Source of the DNA: Roseiarcus sp963820775
GTDB lineage: Bacteria > Pseudomonadota > Alphaproteobacteria > Rhizobiales > Beijerinckiaceae
Length of the DNA: 64,000 nt
NCBI GenBank assembly: GCA_963820775.1
Contig: CAWGBF010000009.1
Coordinates: 124,001-188,000 of the forward strand
Direction: 5' to 3'
Shown: positions 1 through 9,868 of the stretch, piece by piece
Numbering within the stretch: position 1 is the stretch's first letter
How the letters are laid out: the number at the start of each line of letters is the position of its first letter
Notes under the pieces: model-generated
The model's input: the letters and a program-made list of their open reading frames with translations, nothing else
What the model was told of the DNA's origin: nothing
Database searches by the model: none
Program-made: the position numbers and the translations under genes

Positions 1-818
1 TAGAGCCGGTCGGCGTAGCTGATGGCGGAGAGACCGCCGGTGGGTAAAAGCGAGCCCACGATCTGGTCGGCGAGCGCGCCGATCTGATAGCTCGCGGAAA
101 TGCCGATCGCCGGCCCCAGCATCCAAAGGAATTTGCGGATTTCGGGCGTCCATCGCGGCCAGGTCAGCCGCTCGAGCAGGCCGCGCCGGCGCGCAGCGGC
201 CATGACGATGGCAAGCTGAGTAGCGCCGGAGGCGAGAAATCCCCAGCTCGCCATGCTGGCGATTCCGGGCGAGACTTTCGGAAACAATGCGGCGAACGCA
301 AGGAACGCGATCATACACACATTGGCCGCGGCGGGCGCCGAAGCGGGCGCTCCCCAGGCGTTATTGGCGTTGAGCGTCCCCTGATGCAGCGCGAAGACGG
401 CGATGAAGGCGATGTAGGGGAACATGACGCGTGACATCGCCACCGCTTGGGCGAACTTCTCGGGCTGGCTGACGAAGCCGGGGGAAGTCAGCTGCACCAG
501 CAGCGGCATGTCGAGATAGACGAGGCCGAGCAGGGCAACCTGCGACAGAATGAGCAGCGTGAACACCTGGCTTGCGAATCTGCCCGCTTCCTCAGGGCCT
601 CCCGCCTCGAGCACGCGGGTGTAGGTCGGCAGATAGGCGGCGTTGAACGACCCCTCGCCGAAGATCTGGCGGAACTGGTTGGGCAGCTTGATCGCCGCGA
701 CATAGGCGTCGTTGAGCGCCCCGCCGCCCAGGAGCGCGGCGAGCGCCATATCGCGCAGGAAGCCTGTCAGTCGAGAAGCGACCGTCCAGCCGCCGACCAG
801 AAAGATATTGCGGTACAT
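1..818 (-). CDS. murJ: MurJ (MviN) lipid II flippase, N-terminal part, cut by window edge
   Basis: Inner-membrane flippase that moves lipid II across the membrane for peptidoglycan synthesis. Only the first 272 codons are visible, because the gene runs past base 1 without a stop. The start is the ATG at 818, giving MYRNIFLVGG. Family signatures seen are SRLTGFLRD near residue 15 and the stretch NDAYVAAIKLPNQFRQIFGE followed by NAAYLPTY around residues 35-65. These match the first two helices of MurJ proteins, and alternating hydrophobic segments follow. No strong ribosome site is seen. The downstream neighbour in transcription lies outside the window. The family assignment is firm; the exact start is less so. 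Confidence 0.9.
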   Translation of the reverse strand, partial: MYRNIFLVGGWTVASRLTGFLRDMALAALLGGGALNDAYVAAIKLPNQFRQIFGEGSFNAAYLPTYTRVLEAGGPEEAGRFASQVFTLLILSQVALLGLVYLDMPLLVQLTSPGFVSQPEKFAQAVAMSRVMFPYIAFIAVFALHQGTLNANNAWGAPASAPAAANVCMIAFLAFAALFPKVSPGIASMASWGFLASGATQLAIVMAAARRRGLLERLTWPRWTPEIRKFLWMLGPAIGISASYQIGALADQIVGSLLPTGGLSAISYADRL

Positions 819-863
819 TGCGTCGGTGTAGCTGGATTCGCCGCGCGGCTGAAATCGGGGTCC

Positions 864-2015
864 TCAGGACGACCAGGTCAGCGCCGCGTCGATATCGCGC
901 CAGAGGTCCTCGACGTCTTCGATTCCAGCGGAGAGCCGCAACAGATCATGGGGACAGGGCGAGCTCGCGCCTTCGATAGAAGCGCGATGCTCGATCAACG
1001 ACTCGACCCCGCCAAGCGAGGTTGCCCGCTTCCACAGGCGCACCCGGGCCGCAGTTGCGATCGCTGCCTCCGCGCCGCCGCGAATGCGGATCGACAGCAT
1101 CCCTCCAAATCCGCCCTTCATCTGACGGCGCGCGAGGTCGTGGCCCGGGTGGTGCTGGAGTCCCGGGTAGAGCACGCCGGAGACGGAGGCGTGATTGGAG
1201 AGGCGATTGGCGAGCTCCATCGCGTTCGCCGCCGCCGCGCGCACCCGCAGGTCGAGCGTTCTCAAGCCTCGGATCAAGAGGAACGCTTCGAACGGATGGA
1301 GGATCATTCCGTGCGACTGGCGAATGGTCCGGGCGCGTGCGCAAAGGGCGTCGTCGCGCGCGAAGCAGAGCGCGCCGGCAATGACGTCTGAATGTCCGTT
1401 CAAATATTTGGTCGCCGAATGCATGACCACGTCGGCGCCCAGCGCAATCGGGCGCGTGAAAACGGGCGTCCCGCAGGTCGAATCAACCGCGAGGAGGGCG
1501 CCTGCCCCATGAGCCGCGCGCGCCGCGCCTTCAATGTCGCTCACGCTCCACAGCGGATTGCTCGGCGTCTCGAGCCATACGAGCTTCGTCGTCCCCGGCT
1601 TCAGCGCCGCGGAAAGCGCTGGCAAATCCTCAGCGTCGACGAAGTCGACGCTGATCCCGAAGGCCGGCGCCTCGTTGGTGAGCCAGCCACGCAAAGCCCA
1701 ATACATGCCATTGGGCGCGATCACATGCGAGCCGGGTCCGAGGCTCAGGAAAAGGGCGATCGCCGCCGACATGCCCGAGCCCAAGACAAGGGTGATGGCT
1801 GCGCCTTCGAGCGCTCCGATCAAAGTCTCCGCCTCGCGCACGGTGTCGTTGTCGGGGCGGCCGTAGGAATTGCCGCTGCGATAACGATTGTCGGGATCGC
1901 GCTCGAAGGTCGTGGCGAGATGGATCGGCGGCACAATCGCGCGGGTGCGCTCGTCGATCGTCCCCAGCGCCTGGGCGGCGAGGGTGCGCGGGCTTAGAGG
2001 TCGCGGCTCGCTCAT
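864..2015 (-). CDS. Cys/Met metabolism PLP-dependent enzyme (cystathionine beta-lyase/gamma-synthase family)
   Basis: PLP-dependent enzyme of the trans-sulfuration fold, 383 aa, the usual length. Visible motifs are SYGRPDNDTV near residue 50 (substrate/phosphate region), the conserved ETPSNP at about 149-154, AVDST near 176 and the PLP lysine K203 in HSATKYLNGHSD. The family covers cystathionine beta-lyase, gamma-synthase and O-succinylhomoserine sulfhydrylase, and sequence reading alone does not separate them. The start overlaps the stop of the upstream UbiH-like gene by four bases, so the two are probably co-transcribed. A role in methionine or cysteine metabolism is inferred from the family. 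Confidence 0.88.
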   Translation of the reverse strand: MSEPRPLSPRTLAAQALGTIDERTRAIVPPIHLATTFERDPDNRYRSGNSYGRPDNDTVREAETLIGALEGAAITLVLGSGMSAAIALFLSLGPGSHVIAPNGMYWALRGWLTNEAPAFGISVDFVDAEDLPALSAALKPGTTKLVWLETPSNPLWSVSDIEGAARAAHGAGALLAVDSTCGTPVFTRPIALGADVVMHSATKYLNGHSDVIAGALCFARDDALCARARTIRQSHGMILHPFEAFLLIRGLRTLDLRVRAAAANAMELANRLSNHASVSGVLYPGLQHHPGHDLARRQMKGGFGGMLSIRIRGGAEAAIATAARVRLWKRATSLGGVESLIEHRASIEGASSPCPHDLLRLSAGIEDVEDLWRDIDAALTWSS

Positions 2016-3232
2016 AGCGCGAGGCCCCTGAGCAGCTTGGGCGCGCCGCGTCCCGCGCCGCCCGCTTCCGCGATCAGCATGTCCTTAAGCGTCGGCGCGC
2101 GATCGACGATGCGAAGCCCGAGATCGCGCACGAAGCGCTGAGGGGCGAAATCGTTGGAGAACAGGCGATTGAGGGCGTCGAGACCGAGGCCGCTGGCCGC
2201 AACGTCGAAGCGACGCTGACGCTGATAGGTTGCGAGCGGCGCGGGCGCGCCGGGATCAAGGCCAAGCCGCATCTCGCCGACGATCGTCTCTGCCAGCGCC
2301 GCGACGTCTCTCAAGCCAAGATTTAGCCCTTGTCCCGCGACGGGATGGACGACATGGGCCGCGTCGCCAACGAGCGCCAGCCGCCCGGCGACGAAGCGCC
2401 GTGCGATCTGGAAGCGGAACGGAAAGGCTTCCACGCGCGAGGCAAAGCTGATCGCGCCCAGTTTCGGCGTGAAGCGATATTCAAGCTGGCGCGTCAGATC
2501 CTCGGGGTCGAGCGCAAGCAGCGCTCGGGCGTCGGCGCGAGTTTCATTCCAGACGACGCTCGACTGGCGACCGGGAAGCGGCAGCAAAGCGAACGGGCCG
2601 GCCGGCAAGAAATGCTGCTCCGCCCGGCCTTCGTGATCGCGCTCGTGCGCGACCGTAGCGACGATGCCGGCCTGGTCATAGTCCCACCCGATGGTCTGGA
2701 TCTCGGCGAGGCGAGCGAGTTTCGACCGCGCGCCGTCGGCGGCGACCGCGAGGCGCGCGCGCAACACGCGGCCATCTGCGAGCCCGAGCTCCGCCACGTG
2801 CTTGCCAGGCGTCCAATGCGCAACCAACCCCGTGATGCGCTGAACGCTGAGCCGATCGCAGAGCGATGAGAGCGCGCCGACGACATCGTCGGTAAACGCC
2901 ATATGGGCGAGCGGCGCCGGGTCTTTCGCCGCGAAATTGAGATGGGGCAAGCGCACGGCGTCGCGCACGTCTCCGTCCATAATCGCCATCGACAGGATCG
3001 GTTGCGCCTTGGATTCGATGGCTTGCCAGGCGCCGAATTGTTCAAGCAGGCGGCGCGGCCCGTCGGCGATCGCAACCGTGCGCAAAGGGTTTGCCGCGGC
3101 CGGCGCTCCCGGATCGACGACGGCGACGGATGCGCCTTCGCGCATCGCCTGGTTGATCGCGGCTGCAAGCGCCAATCCGGACGCGCCGCCGCCGGCGATG
3201 ACGACGTCAAAGACGGGAGCGGGTTCGGCCAT
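2012..3232 (-). CDS. UbiH/UbiF/VisC-type FAD-dependent hydroxylase
   Basis: Class A flavoprotein monooxygenase, 406 aa, of the family that hydroxylates the ubiquinone ring. The N-terminal FAD motif is VVIAGGGASGLALAAA (residues about 10-25). The second FAD motif is LVGDAAHVVHPVAGQG followed by LNLGLRDV in the C-terminal third, which is diagnostic for UbiH-like proteins. An open frame extends upstream to 3394, but the ATG at 3232 has a perfect AAGGAGG eight bases before it, so this start was chosen. Which ring position is hydroxylated cannot be read. It overlaps the downstream PLP-enzyme gene by four bases. Confidence 0.88.
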   Translation of the reverse strand: MAEPAPVFDVVIAGGGASGLALAAAINQAMREGASVAVVDPGAPAAANPLRTVAIADGPRRLLEQFGAWQAIESKAQPILSMAIMDGDVRDAVRLPHLNFAAKDPAPLAHMAFTDDVVGALSSLCDRLSVQRITGLVAHWTPGKHVAELGLADGRVLRARLAVAADGARSKLARLAEIQTIGWDYDQAGIVATVAHERDHEGRAEQHFLPAGPFALLPLPGRQSSVVWNETRADARALLALDPEDLTRQLEYRFTPKLGAISFASRVEAFPFRFQIARRFVAGRLALVGDAAHVVHPVAGQGLNLGLRDVAALAETIVGEMRLGLDPGAPAPLATYQRQRRFDVAASGLGLDALNRLFSNDFAPQRFVRDLGLRIVDRAPTLKDMLIAEAGGAGRGAPKLLRGLAL

Positions 3233-3452
3233 TGCTGACGCCTCCTTCCGGCCCATTGTCGCACGGATCAGGAGTCCCATATCGGCTCTTGCGCCACAGC
3301 GCCATTTCCCGAGTTTGGATTTCATATTTTCAAGGAGTTGCGGCGCCATTTCCAAGTTGCCGGGCGCGAGGCCCGATGCACCGATGGCGGCCAATGGGGC
3401 GATCGGCGGCGCGAAGGCGTTCTTTTGGCGCTATGAACGTTCATGGACTGTG

Positions 3453-3477
3453 GGAACTAATCCCATCCTAAGCCGTT
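3453..3477 (+). promoter_or_regulatory. EcfG-type general stress promoter upstream of the DUF1236 gene
   Basis: GGAAC at 3453-3457, a 16-base spacer and CGTT at 3474-3477 match the GGAAC-N16/17-CGTT pattern recognised by the alphaproteobacterial general stress sigma factor EcfG. Transcription would begin about 8-10 bases further on, leaving a leader of about 40 bases before the ATG at 3526. The match and spacing are directly visible; sigma-factor use is inferred. Confidence 0.6.
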
Positions 3478-3525
3478 AGGTCCTGAGCCCGGCCTCGCGC
3501 CGGTTCGTCACTTCAGGAGGCTGTG

Positions 3526-3897
3526 ATGTCTAAAGCCTTGATATTGGCTCTTCTTTTCGTGGGATTGCCGGCAGCGGCCTACGCCGATGAGGGAGGCGGT
3601 GGCGCCATCGGCGCCATCGTCCGGGCGCCGGGTGAAGCTGCGGCCGGCATCGTCGGCGGGCTGACCGGCACGGAGGCGCCGCGGTTCCACCACTATATCG
3701 TCGAGGAGAACGTCCCGTCTTACACTTGGGCGGAGCATCCGCGCGTCGTCGTTGGCGACGTTCTGCCAGCCGAAGGCGTGATACTTCATCCGGTTCCGCG
3801 TGAATACGGCGTGACGCACTACCAATACACGGTCGTCGACGATACGCCGGTGCTGGTCGATCCGGCGACGCGCAGGATAGTCGAGGTCATTCCGTAA
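3526..3897 (+). CDS. Secreted DUF1236 family protein
   Basis: Small exported protein of 123 aa. Residues 1-20 form a Sec signal peptide (MSKALILALLFVGLPAAAYA, cleavage before DEGGGG). A glycine/alanine-rich linker follows, and the C-terminal half carries a DUF1236-like module with YTVVDDTPVLVDPATRRIVE. AGGAGG sits five bases before the ATG at 3526; an upstream GTG at 3523 is too close to it to be the start. The function of DUF1236 is unknown. The EcfG-type promoter just upstream points to induction by general stress. The gene stands alone between UbiH-like (divergent) and cydB (convergent). Confidence 0.8.
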   Translation: MSKALILALLFVGLPAAAYADEGGGGAIGAIVRAPGEAAAGIVGGLTGTEAPRFHHYIVEENVPSYTWAEHPRVVVGDVLPAEGVILHPVPREYGVTHYQYTVVDDTPVLVDPATRRIVEVIP

Positions 3898-3914
3898 AAA
3901 GCGGAGGCCTTGGG

Positions 3915-3951
3915 AGCGCCGGCGGCGTCAGTAAAGGGCGTCGCCGGCGCT
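3915..3951. terminator. Hairpin between convergent DUF1236 gene and cydB
   Basis: Ten-base perfect arms AGCGCCGGCG and CGCCGGCGCT surround a 17-base loop. It lies between two convergent genes, so it could end transcription from both sides. There is no clear T tract, so strength is uncertain. Confidence 0.4.
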
Positions 3952-4004
3952 TCGCCGTGCCCGCTCCTACAGGGCGCAAGATTTGTCGAGCTGTGGCGGC
4001 TCAG

Positions 4005-5018
4005 TCAGTGATACCCCAGGTCGCCGCGGACCTTGCCGCGAAACACCCAATAGGACCAGCCCGAGTACATGAGGATGACCGGCAGCAGGAACACCGTGCC
4101 CACGAGCAAAAAGGTCTGCGTCGATGGTGAAGACGCCGCGTCCCATAGGGTGAATTTGTATGGCACGATCAGCGGAAAGAGGCTGATCGCGAGGCCGAGG
4201 TAGGACATCACGAACAATAGGATTGCGCCGATGAACGGCGCCGCCTCGGAGCGGTTGTTGAGCGACCGCCATTCCCAGTAGGCGATCAGCGCGGTGACGA
4301 TCGGCACCGGCGCCAGAATCACAATATGGGGCCAGGCAAACCACCGCTCGGCGATCTCGGGCTTCGCCCACGGCGTCCACAGGCTCACAAGGGCGATGCC
4401 GATCAGAACGCCGATCAACGCGCGGCGTCCCAGCGCGCGCGCCCAATCCTGAAGCCCGCCTTCGGTCTTCAAGATCAACCAGCCCGCGCCGAGCAGGCTG
4501 TAGCCGAAGACCAGGGCGACGCCAGTGAGCAGCGAAAACGGTGTAAAGCAGTCGAATGAGCCGCCCGCGAAGCGGCGACCTTCCGTCTGAAAGCCCTGAA
4601 TGAATGCGCCGAGGACAACGCCCTGCGCGAAGGCGCCAAGGACGGAGCCGTAGTTGAAGGCGCGATCCCAGAAGGTCCGATGCTCGGCGTCGCGGTAGCG
4701 GAACTCGAACGCAACGCCACGGAAAATGAGCGCCAGCAGCATGATGGCGATCGGGAAATAAACCGCCGGGATGATGATCGCAAAAGCGAGCGGGAAAGCG
4801 GCCATAAGCGCAAGTCCGCCGAGCACCAGCCAGGTTTCGTTGCCGTCCCAGATGGGCGCGATCGAGTTCATGACCAGGTTGCGCGAATCCCGATCAGGCG
4901 CGAATCCATAGAGGATGCCCACGCCCAAATCGAAGCCGTCCAGGAGCACATACATAAAGACGCCAACGCCGAGCACAAGCGTCCAGACGGGCACGAGATC
5001 GAGAAAGGGCTGGGTCAT
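4005..5018 (-). CDS. cydB: Cytochrome bd-type quinol oxidase subunit II
   Basis: Membrane subunit of a terminal quinol oxidase, 337 aa with about nine hydrophobic segments. The N-terminus shows LLDGFDLGVGILYGF and NSIAPIWDGNETWLVLGGLALMA (residues about 26-73), the signature of CydB/CioB. The complex oxidises ubiquinol and reduces oxygen to water with high affinity and without pumping protons. The ATG overlaps the TGA of cydA (ATGA), so the two are translationally coupled. No cydX-like peptide gene is visible downstream and no cydDC genes are nearby. The length and the short Q-loop partner suggest the cyanide-insensitive CioAB branch. Confidence 0.92.
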   Translation of the reverse strand: MTQPFLDLVPVWTLVLGVGVFMYVLLDGFDLGVGILYGFAPDRDSRNLVMNSIAPIWDGNETWLVLGGLALMAAFPLAFAIIIPAVYFPIAIMLLALIFRGVAFEFRYRDAEHRTFWDRAFNYGSVLGAFAQGVVLGAFIQGFQTEGRRFAGGSFDCFTPFSLLTGVALVFGYSLLGAGWLILKTEGGLQDWARALGRRALIGVLIGIALVSLWTPWAKPEIAERWFAWPHIVILAPVPIVTALIAYWEWRSLNNRSEAAPFIGAILLFVMSYLGLAISLFPLIVPYKFTLWDAASSPSTQTFLLVGTVFLLPVILMYSGWSYWVFRGKVRGDLGYH

Positions 5019-6419
5019 AGCCGCCGCCCCGCTTCTGTCGCTGGGAGCGCCTGAACCGGCCGCGCCGGGCGCCCGCCTTCAATCGCGTCGGGCTCACCAG
5101 CAGCCTCCGTGGGACCGAGTCGCACCAGTCTCAGCATCAGCGCAAATCCGGCTGAAAACATGACAAAGTATACGAGACAATAGCCGATCAGCGAAATGGT
5201 GACGTCCAACCCCGTGAGCGAGGGAGAGACGGAGTTGCGCGTGCGCAGGAGCCCATAGACCGTCCAAGGCTGACGACCGACCTCGGTCGTCGCCCAGCCG
5301 GCGGTCACCGCTATGAAGCCGAGGGGAGAGGCCAGCGTGCAGCACCAGAGGAACCAGTTGGTGTGGAAGAGCTCGCCCCGCCAGCGCAGCCATAGGCTCG
5401 TCACCACAATTGCGAGCATGGTGACCGCAATTCCCACCATGATCCGGAAGCCGAAGAAGGGGACAATGATCGGCGAGGGGCGCTGGTCGGCGGGGAAGTC
5501 CTTGAGGCCATGCACGGTTCCATGCAGGTCATGGGTCAGAATGAGGCTGCCCAGTTCCGGGAATCGCGATGGTGTATCGGTCCGTTTCGGCCTTCTCGTC
5601 TGGGATGGCGAACAGATTGAGCTCGACGTCGCTATGGGTATTCCAGATCGCCTCGATCGCCGCGAGCTTCGCCGGCTGATGTTCGAGCGTGTTGAGGCCA
5701 TGCGCGTCCCCGAGCAGGAACTGAAGGGGCACAAGCACAGTGAGGAGCCACAAGGTCATCGACAGCATCGTGCGCGCTTCTTCGACGAAGCGCCCTTGCC
5801 GGAGATATGAGGCGGCCACGCCGACGACCACGAAGCCGGTGGTGATGTAGACCGCGTCGACGACGTGAGCGAGCCGGAAGGGGAAGGATGGGCTGAAGAT
5901 AATCTGCAGCCAGTCCTTCGGCAGGAAGCGGCCGTCGACGATTTCATAACCGGCGGGCGTTTGCATCCAGCTGTTGGTGGCGATGATCCAGAAGGTCGAA
6001 AACAGCGTCCCGAGGGCGACCATCAACGCCGCGACGAAATGGGCCCAGGGCGGCACCAGCTTGCGTCCGAACAACAGCACGCCGAGGAAAGCCGCCTCCA
6101 GGAAGAAAGCGGTCAGCCCCTCGTAGGCCAGCAGCGGCCCGACAACGTTGGCGGTGGCGTCGGAGTAACGGCTCCAGTTCGTGCCGATCTGGAACGGCAT
6201 GACGATCCCCGAAACAACGCCCATGCCGAATGACACCGCAAAAATCTTGATCCAAAACGTCGAGATGCGAAGATAGATTTCGCGCCCGGTGAAAAGATTG
6301 AGCCCCTCGAGGACCGCAATGAAGGCGGCGAGACCGATGGTGAAGGCGGGCAGCAGGAAATGCCACGCAATGACCCAAGCGAACTGGATCCGGGATAGGA
6401 CGACGGGATCCATGTTCAT
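5015..6419 (-). pseudogene. cydA: Cytochrome bd-type quinol oxidase subunit I (cydA/cioA), interrupted by one extra base
   Basis: Heme-carrying subunit of the quinol oxidase. The first frame (from 6419) encodes MNMDPVVLSRIQFAWVIAWH, including the conserved heme-ligand His in the first helix, and runs through the quinol site to IAIPG, then leaves the family sequence. The family sequence resumes one frame over as ELGSLILTHDLHG and continues through GRQPWTVYGLLRT to the end at 5015. Removing one G from the GGG at 5559-5561 restores a 467 aa CydA of the short Q-loop, CIO type. An extra base from sequencing and a real disruption are both possible. The start at 6419 (or an ATG at 6413) lacks a strong ribosome site. 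Confidence 0.85.
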
Positions 6420-6673
6420 TTCGCCCCGCTCATTTTGCCTCCAGCCTTCGCCCCCGAATGCTGAGGTCATGACGCTCCGTCCACAGGAGCCAAGGGACGC
6501 TATCACGGACGGCAGCGATTTTCATGACGTTTTGCGAGTCTCGAAATCGCCTGATTAGAACGTGGATTCTGACGATCGGTGGCGGAGGGGCCTGTCGCCA
6601 CATTCGCCAAATCTCGGCCATAGGCTTCCCGCAACATTTGACGCGCGGTCGGCGAAGGACCATCTGTCCCGCC

Positions 6674-7402
6674 ATGGCTGACGTCTCTTTTCCCGCCGCG
6701 TTCGGCGCGGGTCTCCTCTCGTTTGTTTCGCCCTGCGTATTGCCGCTCGCGGCGCCGTATCTTTGTTACCTCGCAGGCGCGAGCGTCGAAGCGCTGGCCG
6801 ACGAGAGCGAAACGAAGGCGAGACGCGACATTCTCATCACTGCAGTCTTGTTCGTGGCGGGCTTCTCGACCGTGTTCGTCGGCCTGGGCGCGACGGCCTC
6901 GGCGCTGGGGGCGGTGCTTAGGCAATGGAGCCATGCGTTATCGATCGCGGCCGGGATCGGCGTGATCCTGATGGGTCTGCATTTTCTCGGCGTGTTTCGC
7001 ATCGGCGCGATGCTGCGCGAAAAGCGGCTCGAGCTCGAGAAACCCGCGGGTTTATGGAGCGCCTATCCGATGGGCTTCGCCTTCGCGCTCGGCTGGACCC
7101 CTTGCATCGGTCCAATCCTCGCCACCATTCTCGCCGTCGCCGGCAGCAGGGACACGGTCGCCAGCGGCGCGGCTCTGCTGGCCGTCTATAGCCTTGGGCT
7201 TGGTCTACCCTTCATCCTCGCGGCGGCGGCGATCGGCCCATTCATCCGCGCGTCGCGCCATCTGCGCACGCAGTTCGGCCGGATCGAGAAGGCCGTCGGC
7301 GTCCTGCTCGTCGCGACTGGCGTGGCGTTTCTCACCGGCGGCTTCCAGAGCATGTCGCTGTGGCTGATCGAAACGTTTCCCCAGTTCAGCCAACTCGGTT
7401 GA
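6674..7402 (+). CDS. ccdA: CcdA-type cytochrome c biogenesis / thiol-disulfide transport membrane protein
   Basis: Inner-membrane protein of 242 aa with six hydrophobic segments that moves reducing equivalents across the membrane for cytochrome c maturation. Both cysteine-proline motifs of the family are present: FVSPCVLPLAAPYL near residue 15 and GWTPCIGPIL near residue 143. The open frame extends further upstream, but homology begins at the ATG at 6674 (MADVSFPAAF). The gene is divergent from cydA, with about 250 bases between, so a shared regulatory region is possible. The link to respiratory chain assembly fits its neighbour. Confidence 0.88.
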   Translation: MADVSFPAAFGAGLLSFVSPCVLPLAAPYLCYLAGASVEALADESETKARRDILITAVLFVAGFSTVFVGLGATASALGAVLRQWSHALSIAAGIGVILMGLHFLGVFRIGAMLREKRLELEKPAGLWSAYPMGFAFALGWTPCIGPILATILAVAGSRDTVASGAALLAVYSLGLGLPFILAAAAIGPFIRASRHLRTQFGRIEKAVGVLLVATGVAFLTGGFQSMSLWLIETFPQFSQLG

Positions 7403-7408
7403 GAAAGC

Positions 7409-7441
7409 AAAAAAAGGAACCCGCCGAACATGGCGGGTTCC
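7409..7441 (-). terminator. Intrinsic terminator of the liv operon
   Basis: Perfect ten-base arms GGAACCCGCC and GGCGGGTTCC (7416-7441) with a six-base loop are followed, on the minus strand, by a run of seven T residues (7409-7415). It lies 55 bases after the livK stop and just past ccdA, so it could also stop read-through from the other side. Confidence 0.85.
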
Positions 7442-7495
7442 TCGTTCACATATAGAGTGAGGCCGAGGCGCTGAACCGCCTCGCAGCCAGATGGC

Positions 7496-8617
7496 TTACG
7501 ACTTGTTCTGGACGTAGCTGATCTTGCCGTCGGGGCCTTTTTCCCAAGTGTACCAGACGTAGTCGACGCTGGTGCGATCGCCCTTCTTGTCATACGCGAT
7601 GGGGCCGATGACGGTGCTGAAGGTCATGCCCGAATGCATAGCTTCCGCGACCTTCTTCGGATCAACCGACTTCGCTTTCTCCGCGGCCTGCTTGATGATC
7701 TGGACCGCGGCGTAGGAGTAGAGCGTATAGGCCTCCGGATCGAAGTTCTTGGCCTTGAACTCCGCAACGATGTCCTTGGCTTTAGGATTGTTACGCGGGT
7801 CGGGACCGAACGACATCAATGTGCCTTCGACGCCGGGGCCGCCGATCGAGGCGAACTCGTTGTCGGTGATGCCGTCGCCGGAGATCATGACGGTTTTCAT
7901 GCCCTGGTCGCGCATCTGCCGAATGATGAGACCGCCTTCAGTATGCAGGCCGCCCCACATGATATAGTCAGCGCCGGACTCCTTGATCTTCGACACGATG
8001 GCCGAATAGTCCTTCTCTCCGGTGTTCACGCCTTCATAGAGAACTTCCTTGATCCCGAACTTGTGCATGTTGTCGAGCGCGGCGTCGGCGAGGCCCTTGC
8101 CGTAAGTCGTCTTGTCGTGGATGACGGCGATCTTCTTGCCTTTGAGGTGGTCGCGCGCATATTCCGCCCACAGCATGCCCTGCTGGTCGTCACGGCCGCA
8201 GGTGCGGAACACGTCCCAATAGCCGCGGTCGGTGACTTTCGGGTTGGTGGCCGAAGGCGTGATCATGAGGATCCCGTTCTCCTTGTAGACGTCCGAGGCC
8301 GGAATGGTCACGCCGGAGTTGAAGGGACCCACGACGAACTTGACGCCGTCGCCGACGAACTTGTTGGCGACCGAGACGCCCTGCTTCGGATCCGAGACGT
8401 CGTCGCCCTGCTCGAGCGTGATCTGCTGGCCAAGGATGCCGCCCGCCTTGTTGATGTCATCGACTGCCTGTTGCGTGCCTTGCACGAGCTGCGCGCCGAA
8501 GGCGGCGTTCGGGCCGGTGATCGGCCCCGTCACGGCCATCTTGATCTGTGCGTTCGCGGCGCCCGAGAACGCCAAAGCCGCGACAAGCGCGACTCCGGAC
8601 AACCAGTGTTTAGTCAT
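7496..8617 (-). CDS. ABC transporter substrate-binding protein, LivK/branched-chain amino acid type
   Basis: Periplasmic binding protein of 373 aa. Residues 1-23 form a signal peptide ending AFSGAANA before QIKMAVTGPITGPNA, the standard start of the Leu/Ile/Val-binding family. Further family blocks are GGILGQQITLEQGDD and VVGPFNSGVTIPASDVY. It is the last gene of the livH-M-G-F cluster, 148 bases after the DUF6867 gene, and is closed by a strong terminator. The ligand cannot be read: proteins of this fold bind branched-chain amino acids, amides, urea or aromatic acids. Its position opposite a molybdenum hydroxylase cluster makes a substrate other than Leu/Ile/Val worth considering. Confidence 0.9.
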   Translation of the reverse strand: MTKHWLSGVALVAALAFSGAANAQIKMAVTGPITGPNAAFGAQLVQGTQQAVDDINKAGGILGQQITLEQGDDVSDPKQGVSVANKFVGDGVKFVVGPFNSGVTIPASDVYKENGILMITPSATNPKVTDRGYWDVFRTCGRDDQQGMLWAEYARDHLKGKKIAVIHDKTTYGKGLADAALDNMHKFGIKEVLYEGVNTGEKDYSAIVSKIKESGADYIMWGGLHTEGGLIIRQMRDQGMKTVMISGDGITDNEFASIGGPGVEGTLMSFGPDPRNNPKAKDIVAEFKAKNFDPEAYTLYSYAAVQIIKQAAEKAKSVDPKKVAEAMHSGMTFSTVIGPIAYDKKGDRTSVDYVWYTWEKGPDGKISYVQNKS

Positions 8618-8765
8618 TCAGTCACTCCCATGAGTTGTGGGCGCCCGGCCCTCCCTGGCGCCTTTGGCAGAAGACAATTCCACCTTGAAGGCCGATACTT
8701 TCCTGTTTCAGGTCAAGAGTCACCTTAAAAAACACAAAGGTTTGATCGACCAAGGACGCGCTCGT

Positions 8766-9121
8766 TCAGCCATTTCCCTTCGCCCGCCAGTTCAGTCCCG
8801 AACTTTCATAAGCCCAGGAATATTGGGTCGCCATCTGCGTCGCGCGCATGGCCCGATACCCGAGCGCGCCGACTGCGATCATCCAAATTAAGGCGCTTAT
8901 GAAGAGAGCGGGCGACAGCAGCGGCTCGCCATAAAGCGCGTAGTGAAGAAAGCGCACGGCGGCGGCGAGAAGGACCATGTAGGGGGCAAGCATGGCCAGC
9001 GGCCTCCAAGTCTTGGCGATGGCCCTTCCGGTCGCCCAGGCGCCCGCCCCGCCCAGGACCAGCGTGATGAGGATAAAGGTGAACAGTCCGTAAGGTGAAT
9101 CGGCCCACAGGACGCCGCCCA

Positions 9122-9122
<1 letters not shown>
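8766..9122 (-). CDS. DUF6867 family small membrane protein of liv cluster
   Basis: Protein of 118 aa with three to four hydrophobic segments and the sequence blocks LGGAGAWATGRAIAKTWRP, VRFLHYALYGEPLL and QMATQYSWAYE, which I match from memory to the DUF6867 family found in rhizobial liv operons. The ATG at 9122 shares its A with the TGA of livF (TGATG), so translation is coupled; a TTG at 9125 is the less likely start. Function is unknown. Conserved placement between livF and livK suggests an accessory role in the importer. Confidence 0.7.
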
Positions 9123-9864
<742 letters not shown>

Positions 9865-9868
<4 letters not shown>

